A DNA stretch of 64,000 nt from Sarocladium kiliense (lineage: Eukaryota; Ascomycota; Sordariomycetes; Hypocreales; Sarocladiaceae): NCBI GenBank assembly GCA_030734395.1, contig JAUZTG010000019.1:186001-250000 (forward strand), given 5' to 3'. A program made the translations under genes and the position numbers. Position 1 is the stretch's first letter, and every line of letters begins with the position of its first letter. Under the pieces are notes generated by a model that worked only from the letters and a program-made list of their open reading frames with translations, was not told the origin of the DNA and did no database searches. This document shows positions 42,075 to 52,676 of the stretch, piece by piece.

Positions 42075-42959
42075 ATGGGTCTGCTATCCAAGCTGCATGG
42101 CCGCACCTCCAAAACCGAGGAGGCGGCCGAGGAGCAGGCAGGCTCAGCATCAGGCCTGGCGCCACCGCCTGCCTACACAAGTGACGATGCACGCAGTTCC
42201 ATGTCCAACGATGCGCCAGAATACACGCGACCCCGAGTCCACCAGGAGGGTTCTGCCATGGCCTTTTTGCCTCCAGCGTTTAACGTCTACGCCAGCTGGA
42301 AGTCTACAACAAAGCTCTGGATCGGCACTTCGTCAGACGACAAAAAGTACCTGGTCGGCCACACCTTTAGTTGGACCAACAGCAAGCCTCCAATCACTGT
42401 TCACAGTGGTTTGTCGGTGGATGATGCGCCTCTGGTGCAAGCTGGGCCGACGAAGTGGAAAGCGTCGCAGGAGTGTACCATTATTGTACCTGAACGCGCA
42501 GATCGCCCGGGTCCAGCTCTCGATGTGAAGGTAGGGTATCGCTCTCAAAGCTGGCGCGAGAGGAACTATACCTTCGCAATACCCATCACACTCCACGGGG
42601 CAGATGGCCAACCTCTCGCGCCGCAAGAACACACCTTCCAATGGCGTACTACATCCGGTGAAGAAGTTCGCCTATTGGACGGTGGAAGTCGATGGTCCTC
42701 GGGGTGGAAGCTCGTGTGGACAACCGGACCAGAAACTGGAGACGGCCTGGGATTCGGAGGAGATGGTCGCGAAGTTGTTGCCGTGGCGGCTCGGTCTTCG
42801 AAGAGCTTGACCAAGATTATTCGGTTCGTCTTCATGGGTACAGGACTGACGGGGACTCTAGGCGGAGATTGGGAGCTTGTTGTAGCTGCGACTGCGCTAC
42901 AGCTTTGGTGGCAGGACCAGCAGGCTGCCGCTGTCGCCTCCGCAGCAGGATCGGCTTAA
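42075..42959 (+). CDS. Conserved fungal protein of unknown function
   Basis: A single exon of 294 residues; I cannot place it in a named family. The first 60 residues are polar and disordered, with a Pro-rich PPPAYTS that resembles a PPxY-type ubiquitin-ligase docking site. Residues about 65-280 look like a globular beta-rich domain with many aromatic residues (NVYASWKSTTKLWIG, YTFAIPITLHG, GWKLVWTT). It ends in one hydrophobic helix (GDWELVVAATALQLWWQDQ). There is no signal peptide. The MGLLSK start would allow N-terminal myristoylation (Gly 2), which with the docking-like motif suggests a membrane-associated adaptor; this is inference only. Confidence 0.7.
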   Translation: MGLLSKLHGRTSKTEEAAEEQAGSASGLAPPPAYTSDDARSSMSNDAPEYTRPRVHQEGSAMAFLPPAFNVYASWKSTTKLWIGTSSDDKKYLVGHTFSWTNSKPPITVHSGLSVDDAPLVQAGPTKWKASQECTIIVPERADRPGPALDVKVGYRSQSWRERNYTFAIPITLHGADGQPLAPQEHTFQWRTTSGEEVRLLDGGSRWSSGWKLVWTTGPETGDGLGFGGDGREVVAVAARSSKSLTKIIRFVFMGTGLTGTLGGDWELVVAATALQLWWQDQQAAAVASAAGSA

Positions 42960-44003
42960 AGCAAGTACATATCCTTGATACTGATGTTGTTGCTGCCGCT
43001 GGAGCCATCCTTGCCTCTGATTTTATGTCAGCGCAGGTTTTTGTTCAGCTGTACGGGGAAGACTGCGTAGACGTAAAAGTTCGCAAATAAGGAGACTTGT
43101 TTTCCAGTTGAGGGTATCCGGATTCGCATCCGTGTGGCTGTCTCGCCTATTATCCAAGAGCTGTTACTACTTAGAGCCAAGTATACAGAGAAGCCCTCCG
43201 TGTCTTCGCCTGCTGCTTCCAACAGCCAGGAAAGATGCCTCATTCTCCAAGGTGCACCAATTCCTCTGTCCGAAAGTACGTTTCATTTCACTATATATAT
43301 TTTTTATTTTGGAGCGCTAGCCCAGATATCTTATTTGACGATCAAAGCCATGACAAGGCTAAGTCCATTGTCAGTTGTGTCATTGATTGCATATTATGTG
43401 CATTTCACAACCCGTGTCAGCTCCATTCACGGAGTACTTTTTTGATCTTTCAGTAGACGCACAAAAGAACCAATGGTCACTCGCCATCCCGCCCCCCAAG
43501 GAAAGCAAATAGTTAGACGGCTTTCAACCTGGCTTTCGGGTAACAACCGCGTGTGCCCGTACACGACGCACCTGCGCCACCATGCTTTAGCGCCGGAAAC
43601 TAGAGTATCTTTAAATCTTGATGGTCTTGCGCTTCATTGACCACGGTTTGAAAAGGAAAAGTTTCGCTTTGAAGAGATATATCGAACCCCAATGGTGCGC
43701 GGTTTACCAGTGGCCACTATGTTGTGGACATGCGGGTCATAGTCTGGATAGATGTCCGAACTCCATACTGGAGCTGCGATGGCGTCAGGCACCCTGCAAA
43801 TGTCGCTATTATGGGTTCCTGGCTTCGGAGCACGCCGCGCATGCCATTGCCGCCGATGTTCGGACGTTAGTGCTTGTTGCACTGGTAATAATTTGTGAAA
43901 TCATACAAGCCACAGCTGCATACATTCGCCGAGTGATGTTGACTGTTGTACTCGTCAGCTACGACTTCATACAGTGCTTACGGCAATTCGACCAAGAAGG
44001 AAA
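42960..44003. other. Intergenic, no gene seen
   Basis: About 1.0 kb. A 144-codon plus frame at 43618-44052 overlaps the start of the next gene in another frame and has no motif, so I treat this as promoter and leader of the monooxygenase gene. Confidence 0.4.
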
Positions 44004-45657
44004 ATGGCAGAGACCGGGGGGAGAACAGCCGAGCCTTCTGGCAAGAAGCTGATCCTTAATGCCTTCTTCATGAACCAGCCCTCTTATGTGGCACCTGGTA
44101 TTGTCCCTCTCCCTCATGGGTAGAATCCTCGCCAACGTGCACTTAGACTGAGAGCTGATGCCCTGACCATTACAGGAATCTGGCGACACCCACGGAACCA
44201 GCAATGGAGATACAACGACATCTCATACTGGGTAGAAGTTGCGAAGATTCTCGACAAGAATGTACACGCCATCTTCTTCGCTGATGTCCTTGGAGCTTAC
44301 GATGTGTATGACGGACCACGGAACTTCAAGCCGGTGCTGGCAGGCGCTGCTCAGTTTCCCCTATCAGACCCATCGTATGGCTTCCTTGCACTCCAAATCC
44401 TGTCTGAAGGGTATCCCATCGTAAGAGACTAATTTATTCGTGCTCAGGCTACCCATTTCTGCCATGGCCGCGGTGACTAAATCACTCTCATTCTGCATCA
44501 CTGCGTCCACAACCTACGAGTCGCCTTTCATGCTGGCACGAAGATTCGCGACACTCGATCACCTCACGAACGGCCGCGTCGGGTGGAATATTGTCACCAG
44601 CTATCTTGATAGTGCAGCCAGAAACTTCGGGCTACAAGAACAGCTCACGCACGAGGAACGCTATGCGAAGGCGGATGAGTTCCTCGAGGTGACCTATAAA
44701 CTATGGGAAGGCTCATGGAGAGACAATGCGACGATCCGGAACGATGCGGCCAAGCAATACGTCAACCCTGACCATGTGAGGCGCATCAACCATGAAGGGT
44801 AAGCATTGGAACCAGCGAACATATTACGAGGCATGGACTAACACGGTTCGCCCAAAAGGAAACATTTCCAGGTCGCCGGTCCTCATCTCGTAGAGCCCTC
44901 CAGGCAACGCACGCCCTTCCTCGTCCAAGCAGGAGCAAGCAAAGCCGGCAAGGCATTTGCAGCAAAGCACGCAGAGGCCATCTTCCTCCCAGGCATGGCA
45001 TATGACACAGTCAAGAAGATCGTACAGGACCTCCGTTCTCTTGCTCAAGACCAAGGTCGAGAGCCCAACAGCATCAAGCTTCTCGCAGGGCTTCACGTTG
45101 TTCTCGACGAGACGGACGAGCTAGCGGCCAAGAAGTACGAGGACTATCTGCAGTATGCTGACATTGAGGGCTCTTTGGCGCTCTTTGGCGGGTGGACAGG
45201 GACGGACCTCGCCGGTTTGCCGGACGACGCCGATCTGAAGTTCACCGGACCCCCGGCTATGAAGGGCATGGTGGAGAGCTGGAGCGCGACTATCCCGGGC
45301 AGTGACAACGTGAAGTGGACCAAGGCCCGCGTCGCCCAGGAGCTTGCCTTCGGAGGTGCACACGCACGAGCTGTAGGTTCTGCAACAACGGTAGCTGATA
45401 TCCTCGAGACGTGGGTGAGGGAGACAGGGGTGGATGGGTTCAACCTATCATATGCGATTGTTCCTGATGATCTGCGTGATCATGCAAGGCTTCTTGTTCC
45501 CGAGCTCAAGCGCAGGGGTATCTTCTGGGAGCCGGAGGAGGCTGCAGGTCGGACGACGCGTGAGGTGTGTCTAGGAGCTGAAGCGAGTCAAGGGCCACGG
45601 TTGAGAGATGACCACCCAGGGTCTAGATTCAAGTGGACTGCCGAGGAAGGGCCTTGA
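44004..45657 (+). CDS. LLM-class flavin-dependent monooxygenase (NtaA/SnaA/DszA type)
   Basis: Four exons (44004-44097, 44176-44374, 44448-44798, 44859-45657) give 480 residues. The splice joins restore VAPGIWRHPRN, SDPSLPISAMAAVTKSLSF and RRINHEGKHFQVAGPHLVEPS, all typical of this luciferase-like TIM-barrel family. Other landmarks are FFADVLGAYDVYDG, the LARRFATLDHLTNGRVGWNIVTSY block that contacts FMNH2, and RTPFLVQAGASKAG. Relatives oxidise nitrilotriacetate, EDTA, pristinamycin precursors or dibenzothiophene sulfone using reduced flavin from a separate reductase. No reductase gene is visible in the window. The next gene in the same direction is an UNC93-like transporter, so a joint uptake/oxidation role is possible. 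Cytosolic or peroxisomal location is not indicated. Confidence 0.9.
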
Positions 45658-46493
45658 TGGAGAATTTAGAGCTGTTCTCAGTTTGCTGATAGCGTGACAG
45701 GGCTATCATGGGAAAAAGTCTAAGTCTGTGTAGTAGTCCACACCCCCGTGTAGGAAGTTGTCCACGTTGCACACGTGCGGTCCCGTCGGAACGAACCAGG
45801 AGCCAGGGACTGGGAACAAGGGGGGCAGAAAGTGACACCCAAGCTAGCAAAGGTTTCATATCTCCTAGCTTGTCTTGAGATTGGCTTGCTGTATCTTGAC
45901 CTGGAACGGATAGATCACCAGGTGTAAGTCTGTGCTGATACTACGTACGAGAACACCCCTCTGGCGTTGCTACACCTAGACATACCTCTTTAGATCGCCC
46001 AAGCTTCAGATGGTAATCCAAACGCCATTGACGGCTTCGATGAATCGTCGAAGCTAGATCGAGGCGCAAATATACCTCTCCGACAGGCTGGGTCCTGCGC
46101 CCTCTTTGGTGGTAGTCTGCGTGGGTCTCGCAGATCGTGCAATCGAGGCCGTCGATGGCCTCACCACCCGGCATGCTGGGAACCAAGGTATGCATAACAG
46201 CGGAGCAAATATGCACGCTAGGTTAGTGTGCAAATGCCAGGGGTGCAATGGTGTCAGAGTATGCGAAATGGCGTCACAACGTGGTTCATCAGATAAGGCG
46301 GCATACAATATAATTACAGTGCATGGTCACATATTGATCGAGCTGACCGGCAACAGATCAGATTCCCATTGAGCATTTTCTCTCCTCAGTCATTGGTCAG
46401 ACGGCACTCGCAATATATTATTGGCAGCAACACCCTCTGTCGTACATATTGACTGTTCTCCTACGTCAATCTCTCCTTTAACCTTGTGTAGCC
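45658..46493. other. Intergenic, no gene seen
   Basis: An 836-bp spacer between two plus-strand genes, with no frame carrying a motif. It should hold the promoter of the transporter gene. Confidence 0.4.
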
Positions 46494-47955
46494 ATGGCTG
46501 AGACTAGCCCTTCATCCCATGCATTGGATGAAAATGGCAGAGAACAGCAGCCCAGTGTGTCACGTAAGACTCTTTCAACCCGGGCCCTCGATACGCATTG
46601 GTCACTAACACAAACCGGCTTCAGGCAAATGGTACCGAACGCCGCTATACAACGCCACCATCCTCGGTCTGTGCAGCTTTGCAGCTCCGGGGCTATGGGG
46701 TGCCATGAACTCCCTCGGTGCTGGTGGTGCTCAAGAACCCTACCTCGTTAACGCTGCGAATGCCCTCACTTTCTGCCTCATGATTATATCTTGCTGGCTC
46801 ACAAGTGGACTTGTCAAGTACATCGGCATCAAGGGTGCTTTGGTCTTCGGTACCCTTGGTTTCTCTGTGTATAGCGCAGGCTTGTACACGAATAACCGCT
46901 ATGGAGTTGAGTGGCTTGTCCTTCTCGGAGCTGCGCTCTGTGGAATCTCTGCTGGTGTTTTCTGGGCAACTGAGGCTGCTATCGGTATTGCGTATCCAGA
47001 GCCGCATAACAGGGGCCGGCTGATTGCTTACTGGCTTTCATGGACTCGACTTGGCCAGATTGTCGGAGGCGCCATTAACCTGGGCCTAAACGTTGATCGT
47101 AACGAAGCCGGCAAGGTTTCGTACGTCGTCTATCTCATCTTCATTGTGCTTCAAGCACTTGGCCCAGCAGTGGCCTTGTTATTGAACAACCCTTCCAAGG
47201 TGCAGCGCAGCGATGGCAAGCAGGTAGACCTGAGGATCTGGGATGAGCCATGGAAAGAGATCAAGGCCACTACGCGCTCGTTCCTGCGAAAGGAGTTCTT
47301 GCTCATCATCCTCTGGATCGGCCAAGGTGTCTACTCCGAGGCTGTCTTCTTCAGCTACATTGCTCTCTGGTTTAGCGTTCGCTCCCGCGCCCTTGGGTCG
47401 TTTCTGTCAGGTATCGTCGCCGTGGTGGCCGGCAATCTTCTTGGAGCTTGGCTGGATACCAGGCGTGTCTCTCTTAACAAGCGCTCACGCTTCGCCTTCA
47501 TCACAATCATGACCTTGCAGGGTGCCTGGTGGATATGGGCGACCGTCAACGTGACTCAGTTCCACAAGAAACAGCCAACCTACGACTGGGCCGACGAAGG
47601 TTTCGGTGGTGCTTTCGGAGTCTTCATCTTCTTGGTCTCAGGCTTCCAGCTCAACTACAACTTCGCCTTCTTCATTATCGGGCAGATCTCGACGAGTCCA
47701 CAGGAGACTATCCGTCTTGCAGCTCTTGTCCGAGCAACGGAATCCGCGTGGCAGGCTCTCAGCTACGGACTCGCCTCTCTCCCCATCTTTGCCAGTATTG
47801 GCGGCGTGTATCTCAATTTCGGCCTGTGGGCGGTGGCGATCATTCCTGCGTGGCAGGTAGTTTCGAGTATTGGGCTCTCGAAGAACACTGAAACGGATGA
47901 AAGTGAAAAGAGCTCGGAAGCTGTCACGAAAGCAGTACTTGCATCCAAGGCATAG
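46494..47955 (+). CDS. UNC93-like major facilitator transporter
   Basis: Two exons (46494-46563 and 46625-47955) joined across a 61-nt intron that splits an Arg codon; 466 residues. The join gives RKWYRTPLYNATILGLCSFAAPGLWGAMNSLGAGG, the characteristic start of fungal UNC93-like proteins. About eleven or twelve hydrophobic helices follow. The loop after the sixth is short and polar, and motifs such as GVFWATEAAIGIAYPEP are typical. The C-terminus is a Ser/Glu-rich cytosolic tail. Substrates of this fungal family are largely unknown. It follows the flavin monooxygenase gene in the same orientation, so it may move that enzyme's substrate, which is inference from position. Confidence 0.88.
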
Positions 47956-49766
47956 AGCTCAGAGATGGATTAGGTTTTCCACTCGGCAAGACTGCCAATA
48001 TGCATAGATAAAGTCTTTGATACCTGCCTTCAACTGCCTCGTCCATGAGCACATCACATCGTCTCTAGTGAGCCAGCTTCTGATGTCGTTTGAAACAGAC
48101 CATATGACTCACATGAGTCCTCGTTGCATTTTGTTGGCTATATGGGGTGTGCAATCAGTCTCGTGTCTTGCTGTGGGACGAATTCCACCCTCGGACCTAC
48201 ACCAGAAGTGGCAGACCAGCACGGACATTCACTTCTGCTTTACGCGTACATGATCTGGGTTGGTATATGGGTTTTCAGTGATTGTGGACCACCGGTAGCA
48301 TGGCCCATGTTAGCAGGATGATGTATGTTTCGGGGTCATGCCAAGTATTCGAGGCAAAAGCATGTCGACAGGCTTCTCCCTTTGGCACCTGCTCCTTTCA
48401 AATCGAGCGTAGCTTTGGTTTGTACTATTGGCTGGCATTCCTGTCGGGCCGCCTCCACGGCATCCGCTCACCCATCAGACGCCACTGCTGTACTTCGGTT
48501 CTCTCGCCAGTCCAGCTTCGCATCTGCCGCTCCTCGCGATAAAACAGACTCAGCCAAATCTCTTAAGGCACTTTAGTTTTGGCTTATGTCTGCAGAGTCA
48601 ACGAAGTCACAACTTCCAGGGATCCTCGCCGCTCCAGCTATATATCGCACTTGGGGGCACACATCGTGGACCAACAGCCAACCCTTCCGGCTTAGGTACC
48701 CCAGGTTACAGACCCGATTCGGGTTCCAGAGAAATGCGGGGTCTAATTCATACGCCAAGCTCGACCATGATATGTTGCTGGCAGAAACTCGGTGTGATAG
48801 TGGCAACAGCCTTTCCACTCGCGGCACATCCGGTTCCTAGCGCCTGTATTCCGACCAAGCACTCTTCGAGGCCGTCGCATGAAAATACAGTTCGGCGCTT
48901 AAACTAGCGCAACTGTCACCGCTTGTCACATTCAGCCGCCTCAAGTGGCACAAATCAGCCAGCGCGGGCGAAGCAAGCCCTCTTCAATGGGTTCTCTCCC
49001 GTGGTAGCTGGAGCCGCTGAGAACGTTATGAGCCCACCCGCTCACAGACACTATAGCTGGTCGACATGAAGCGACCAAGCTTATTTGATAGAAGTTTCTT
49101 GATTCCTGGGCTTTGATCAGGTTCCCCCGTAGAACGGTACATCTTAAGAGACATAGCCTTATCACGTCCCCAGGTCTCATCACTATAACGAAGCAGTGCA
49201 TACTGAATAACAACTTTACGAAAGGCTGACTAGATCTAACTATGGTTACCTCTAGAGCCCCTCAATTTCGCCTTACCTCGCATGCCTTGCTGTCTGATCT
49301 GTACCCACTTGCAGCGAGTGAACTTAGGGGTAGTGAACCGGCGTCGGCCGCCTCCCCTTGTCCCTCTAGTGTTTCGCTGACGGATTCTCTAATCTGCTAG
49401 GTGCTGCTTCCTGTCCGTAGCAGCTTGCCTCGGAGAATTGTGTCCAGAGATTCAGTAGCGCTCCCGAACTATGAGATCCCATTGGTCCCCGGTTCACCGC
49501 TCCGAGCGACGAAGAGGGACTGGGCGCTGAACAACGCCTAACTTTTGACTCCACGAGGATTAGCTTATTTTCCTGTATGTCATCCGGGGTAGACATGCTC
49601 GTCACGAGCCCTGAGCGATCAGCCTTGCATTTAAATCGACAGACATCCCATCGATGGAGATCTGGGAATTCATCGGTCCAGCCCTATTCACTCTAACTCC
49701 AGAGTTGGATCATTAGACTTCTAATCCCTCATACGTCCAATTTTACCTCTTACTCCTCTAGGAATC
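47956..49766. other. 1.8-kb intergenic stretch, no gene seen
   Basis: Several overlapping frames of 60-159 codons occur near 48300-48900 on both strands, but none has a motif or consistent splice structure. Composition is ordinary. I see no repeat. Confidence 0.4.
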
Positions 49767-50309
49767 ATGGATCAGTCCAGCACTGGTGAGAGTCAGTACG
49801 TTCCAACACCTCATTCGGGCCGCACCGTCCCGCCAAATCAGCCTTTGAGTTCCATCGCTCCCCAAGCCCCGGCGACAGACCCGCCTCCGCCTTACTCTCA
49901 TTCTGAGAATGCGGTAGCCACCTCATCCACGCCACCCCCAGGTTATCCTTCAACCTCGAATCCGACCTCTCCGGCCAGCATATCATCTCCACCAGCTGCA
50001 TCTGTGTCCTCGAGGCACAGTGATCTATCATCCTCAGTCACGACGATCGATAGCGATGCCTATCTCGGTGAACCGGAGAACAGCGACGACCATTCATCGG
50101 AAACTAACGGTCAAGGCGGCGATTCCAATGCCGAAGATAGCACTGGAGCTGGTGCAGCCAATCAGGATAATGAACCGGACAGGTTCACATTTGTTATCGT
50201 CAACAACTCCATCACACTGTCTGGTGGCTGTCGTCATGGTCACTGTAGTCATGGTCACTGTAGTCATGGTCACTATCATCAAGATGAGCCAAGTTCAGAT
50301 GAGGTTTAA
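49767..50309 (+). CDS. Ser/Pro-rich protein with Cys/His repeat
   Basis: A single exon of 180 residues, unknown family. Residues 1-90 are Pro/Ser/Thr-rich and disordered and contain a PPPPYSHS segment resembling a PPxY docking site. Residues 95-135 are acidic (Asp/Glu/Asn/Gly-rich). After a short hydrophobic strand (RFTFVIVNNSITLSGG) comes a Cys/His run made of the five-residue unit HGHCS repeated, encoded by a 15-bp tandem DNA repeat, then an acidic end. The Cys/His run could bind zinc, copper or nickel. There is no signal peptide. The start is the first ATG in frame. It may be a genuine small gene, but a further 3' exon is possible because the coding stretch ends close to the repeat. Confidence 0.5.
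   Translation: MDQSSTGESQYVPTPHSGRTVPPNQPLSSIAPQAPATDPPPPYSHSENAVATSSTPPPGYPSTSNPTSPASISSPPAASVSSRHSDLSSSVTTIDSDAYLGEPENSDDHSSETNGQGGDSNAEDSTGAGAANQDNEPDRFTFVIVNNSITLSGGCRHGHCSHGHCSHGHYHQDEPSSDEV
50235..50275 (+). repeat. 15-bp tandem repeat coding HGHCS
   Basis: The unit CATGGTCACTGTAGT occurs twice perfectly and a third time in its first 11 bases. It keeps the reading frame and encodes the Cys/His-rich end of the protein at 49767. Such in-frame repeats can change copy number by slippage. Confidence 0.85.
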
Positions 50310-51060
50310 GGTTATCAAGAATGCCAGTAGGGGTACTGCTGGCATCCTAGGATCATGCTACAAGGCTCTGGATTACCACCTAATGCAGGGTTTTGTCCTA
50401 CCACGTATGTTTTCGTCCTTCACGCCTTGTAATGGGTTTTGATTACTAATATTTACTTTGGACCTGCAGTCAGCCTGAAGTTGAGCAGGATCTAGCGACC
50501 TCGAATGTGATGACCAGCTCAACCCAATTGGTTGCAACCCTGTACACTTTGACTCTTCCCTAAAGGTTCTTTGATGAGTCTTGTATTGTGTCCTGTATTT
50601 TACCATTTTGATTTTCTGTCTTCATTCATTTAAGATACTTTTTTTTTTTACGAAAGGGACACACAAATAGCAGGGAGGACAACTGGGATTGACTACACAT
50701 CGACTGCAGGGTAAGGTAGGCTTTGGCGTTGCGCTATGGTTCACTGGGGTTCGGCTTTTCGGGTGGTCTATGTTCGGCGTTTATCAATTGACATAAGGTA
50801 GCAAATAAGATTGACAATCGAATACTGACACCTCGATTCCATGCCATTTGAGTCTTAACCAGGATGAACAATACCATGCCCTTCTCCCCCTGTTAGCCCC
50901 TTTGAGGTATCCCTCACCAGACATTCACGGCGATGACATAGCAGCCGGACTTTCACAATCGAAATCGTCGAGCACAGGCCAGCCGCATATCTAATTCAAT
51001 CACGACGAATAAGGTAAATCCTTCAGTTGACACAACATCAATTTTCAATTCATGTTCCCC
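50310..51060. other. Intergenic, T-run near 50640, no gene seen
   Basis: 3' flank of the Ser/Pro-rich gene. It contains a run of eleven or more T residues at about 50639-50649. No coding signal. Confidence 0.4.
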
Positions 51061-52676
51061 ATCCACTCATCCGTCCCATGCTGTCTCAGTGTCCACATGT
51101 ACATGTCCCAGGAGCCGCTTCACCCATCCGCCAATCAAGTCCTCCCTCAATTAGGTCAACCCTTCCAAGATCCATGGTCCAGTGCAAAAAGATCCTCCGA
51201 GACAGTCCAGACTTTATGGCCTCCCAGGCCGGTGCAGTCGAAATATCCAGAGACTTAGAGAAAGGCAGGATTTGACGAAAATTGTCCAGGCTGACGCGGG
51301 GCTTCGAGTGAGTTACCAAAGGCAGCTGGGATAATACAACATCACGAGGCCATCACATGGAGGAGATCCGAAATGCAGGAGCGTCCACTATCAGTTCCGG
51401 GTTTATGTTCCAGCAGGTAAGGCACACCGGTATCCGAGAGGATGAAAGAGGTTTGAATCCTAAGAGAGGTCTAATGTGATCCAAAACAGCTCCAAGAAGG
51501 AAAGAAGCAGAGTCCAATGTGGTGCATATCCGATAGGATGTTGTCCAGAGAAGGCCAACAGACTAAATCTTCTTACCATGTCTGCGAGGAATTCGTTTTG
51601 CCAAGTTGGGCATAAGCCTGGGTGAAGGCTGTGATCTCGTCGCGCGAGAGCAGAAGATCCGTGTCCAAAGCCATCTGCGCGATTCAAGGGAATCGGTCCA
51701 TATTCCATGTGTCCAAAATATCTCTGGGCATGGTCCAATAGAGGCAGCATCCAGATGGGACCCGGATAACCAAGGCTCTTGTGTCCGGATCTGGGTGTCC
51801 ATGGGAGGTTGATCACCTACTAGGTTAGTGCAATCGCGTGTCATTTCAGAGTAAACAACAACATCCCGGAAGAGGAGAGAAGTGGCCAAGTAGATATGAG
51901 AAGGGGGAGATCCTTTGAGGTCTGAGAATATGTACAAATCGATCGACTTACCTCACTGCCCGGACGCCTATTCGCTCTATTAGATCACCAAAGGGTCGAT
52001 GCGAAAAGGACCATCTCTCGGAAAGACCGGACGCCGCGGCCGTGATGCAAGAAAACGAGGCCAATCCGTGGTATAAAGAAGCAGGCGAACAAACAGCGAC
52101 GTCCATATAGGCCAGTCCGGGCAGCAAGGTGAAAAGAACAAACCTCCTCCAATGAGACACATGAGTGTAACTCCTTTTCCTGACCGGCGCCAAAAGAAAT
52201 CCAAGTGTACGTGAAATATGCAAAACAAGACATCGCCCTATGGTACTAGATGGTCCAAGATCATCTCGCAGAGGCAAGCAACGTATCATGGCGTATGGCA
52301 TTGCAGATGCAGATGCTCGGCCGTAAAGAGTCCAACGGACTTCGAGTAAATGACAAATTGGTCATTCGCAGTCAATGCTGCATTGATCCAGGGTGGCCGT
52401 TAGCGGCTTCAAGCCGTTTGGATGGTAGTCCAGGGTGATAATTGGTTGCCGTCATTAGGTCCAAGGGTCATAAATAACTGAAAGGAAATCCACGGTCATA
52501 TCATAGGGAATCCAGGCCACCAGGTTAGAGGAAGGGAAAAGCAAAAAGTCCAGACGCCGATTTCCAGATCATTACGAGAGTCCATGGGATATTCCAGGAG
52601 AGGAGCAGCCAGAGCACAAGGAAGCGAGCATCGGAGCTGTGTGAGTAGTAGGAACAAACACTATCCAGAGATGACT
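51061..52676. repeat. Non-coding stretch with strand-biased TCCA excess
   Basis: By hand count the plus strand holds about 36 TCCA tetramers between 51061 and 52676, usually as GTCCA or ATCCA followed by A or G, while the complement TGGA occurs only about twice. Even base use would predict about six of each. The copies are irregularly spaced and not part of a tandem repeat. The stretch lies directly 3' of the minus-strand RfeG-like gene, so in that sense the RNA would be rich in UGGA. No reading frame here is convincing on either strand. Confidence 0.6.

Noticed and set aside
43618..44052. A 144-codon plus-strand frame overlapping the monooxygenase start
   Set aside because: It overlaps a well-supported exon in another frame and has no recognisable features.
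51420..51480. A GGTTTGAATCC box resembling the tRNA B box
   Set aside because: No acceptor stem or A box can be folded around it.
51460..52301. Several minus-strand frames of 80-124 codons in the TCCA-rich stretch
   Set aside because: They overlap each other in different frames, have no motif and no consistent splice signals.
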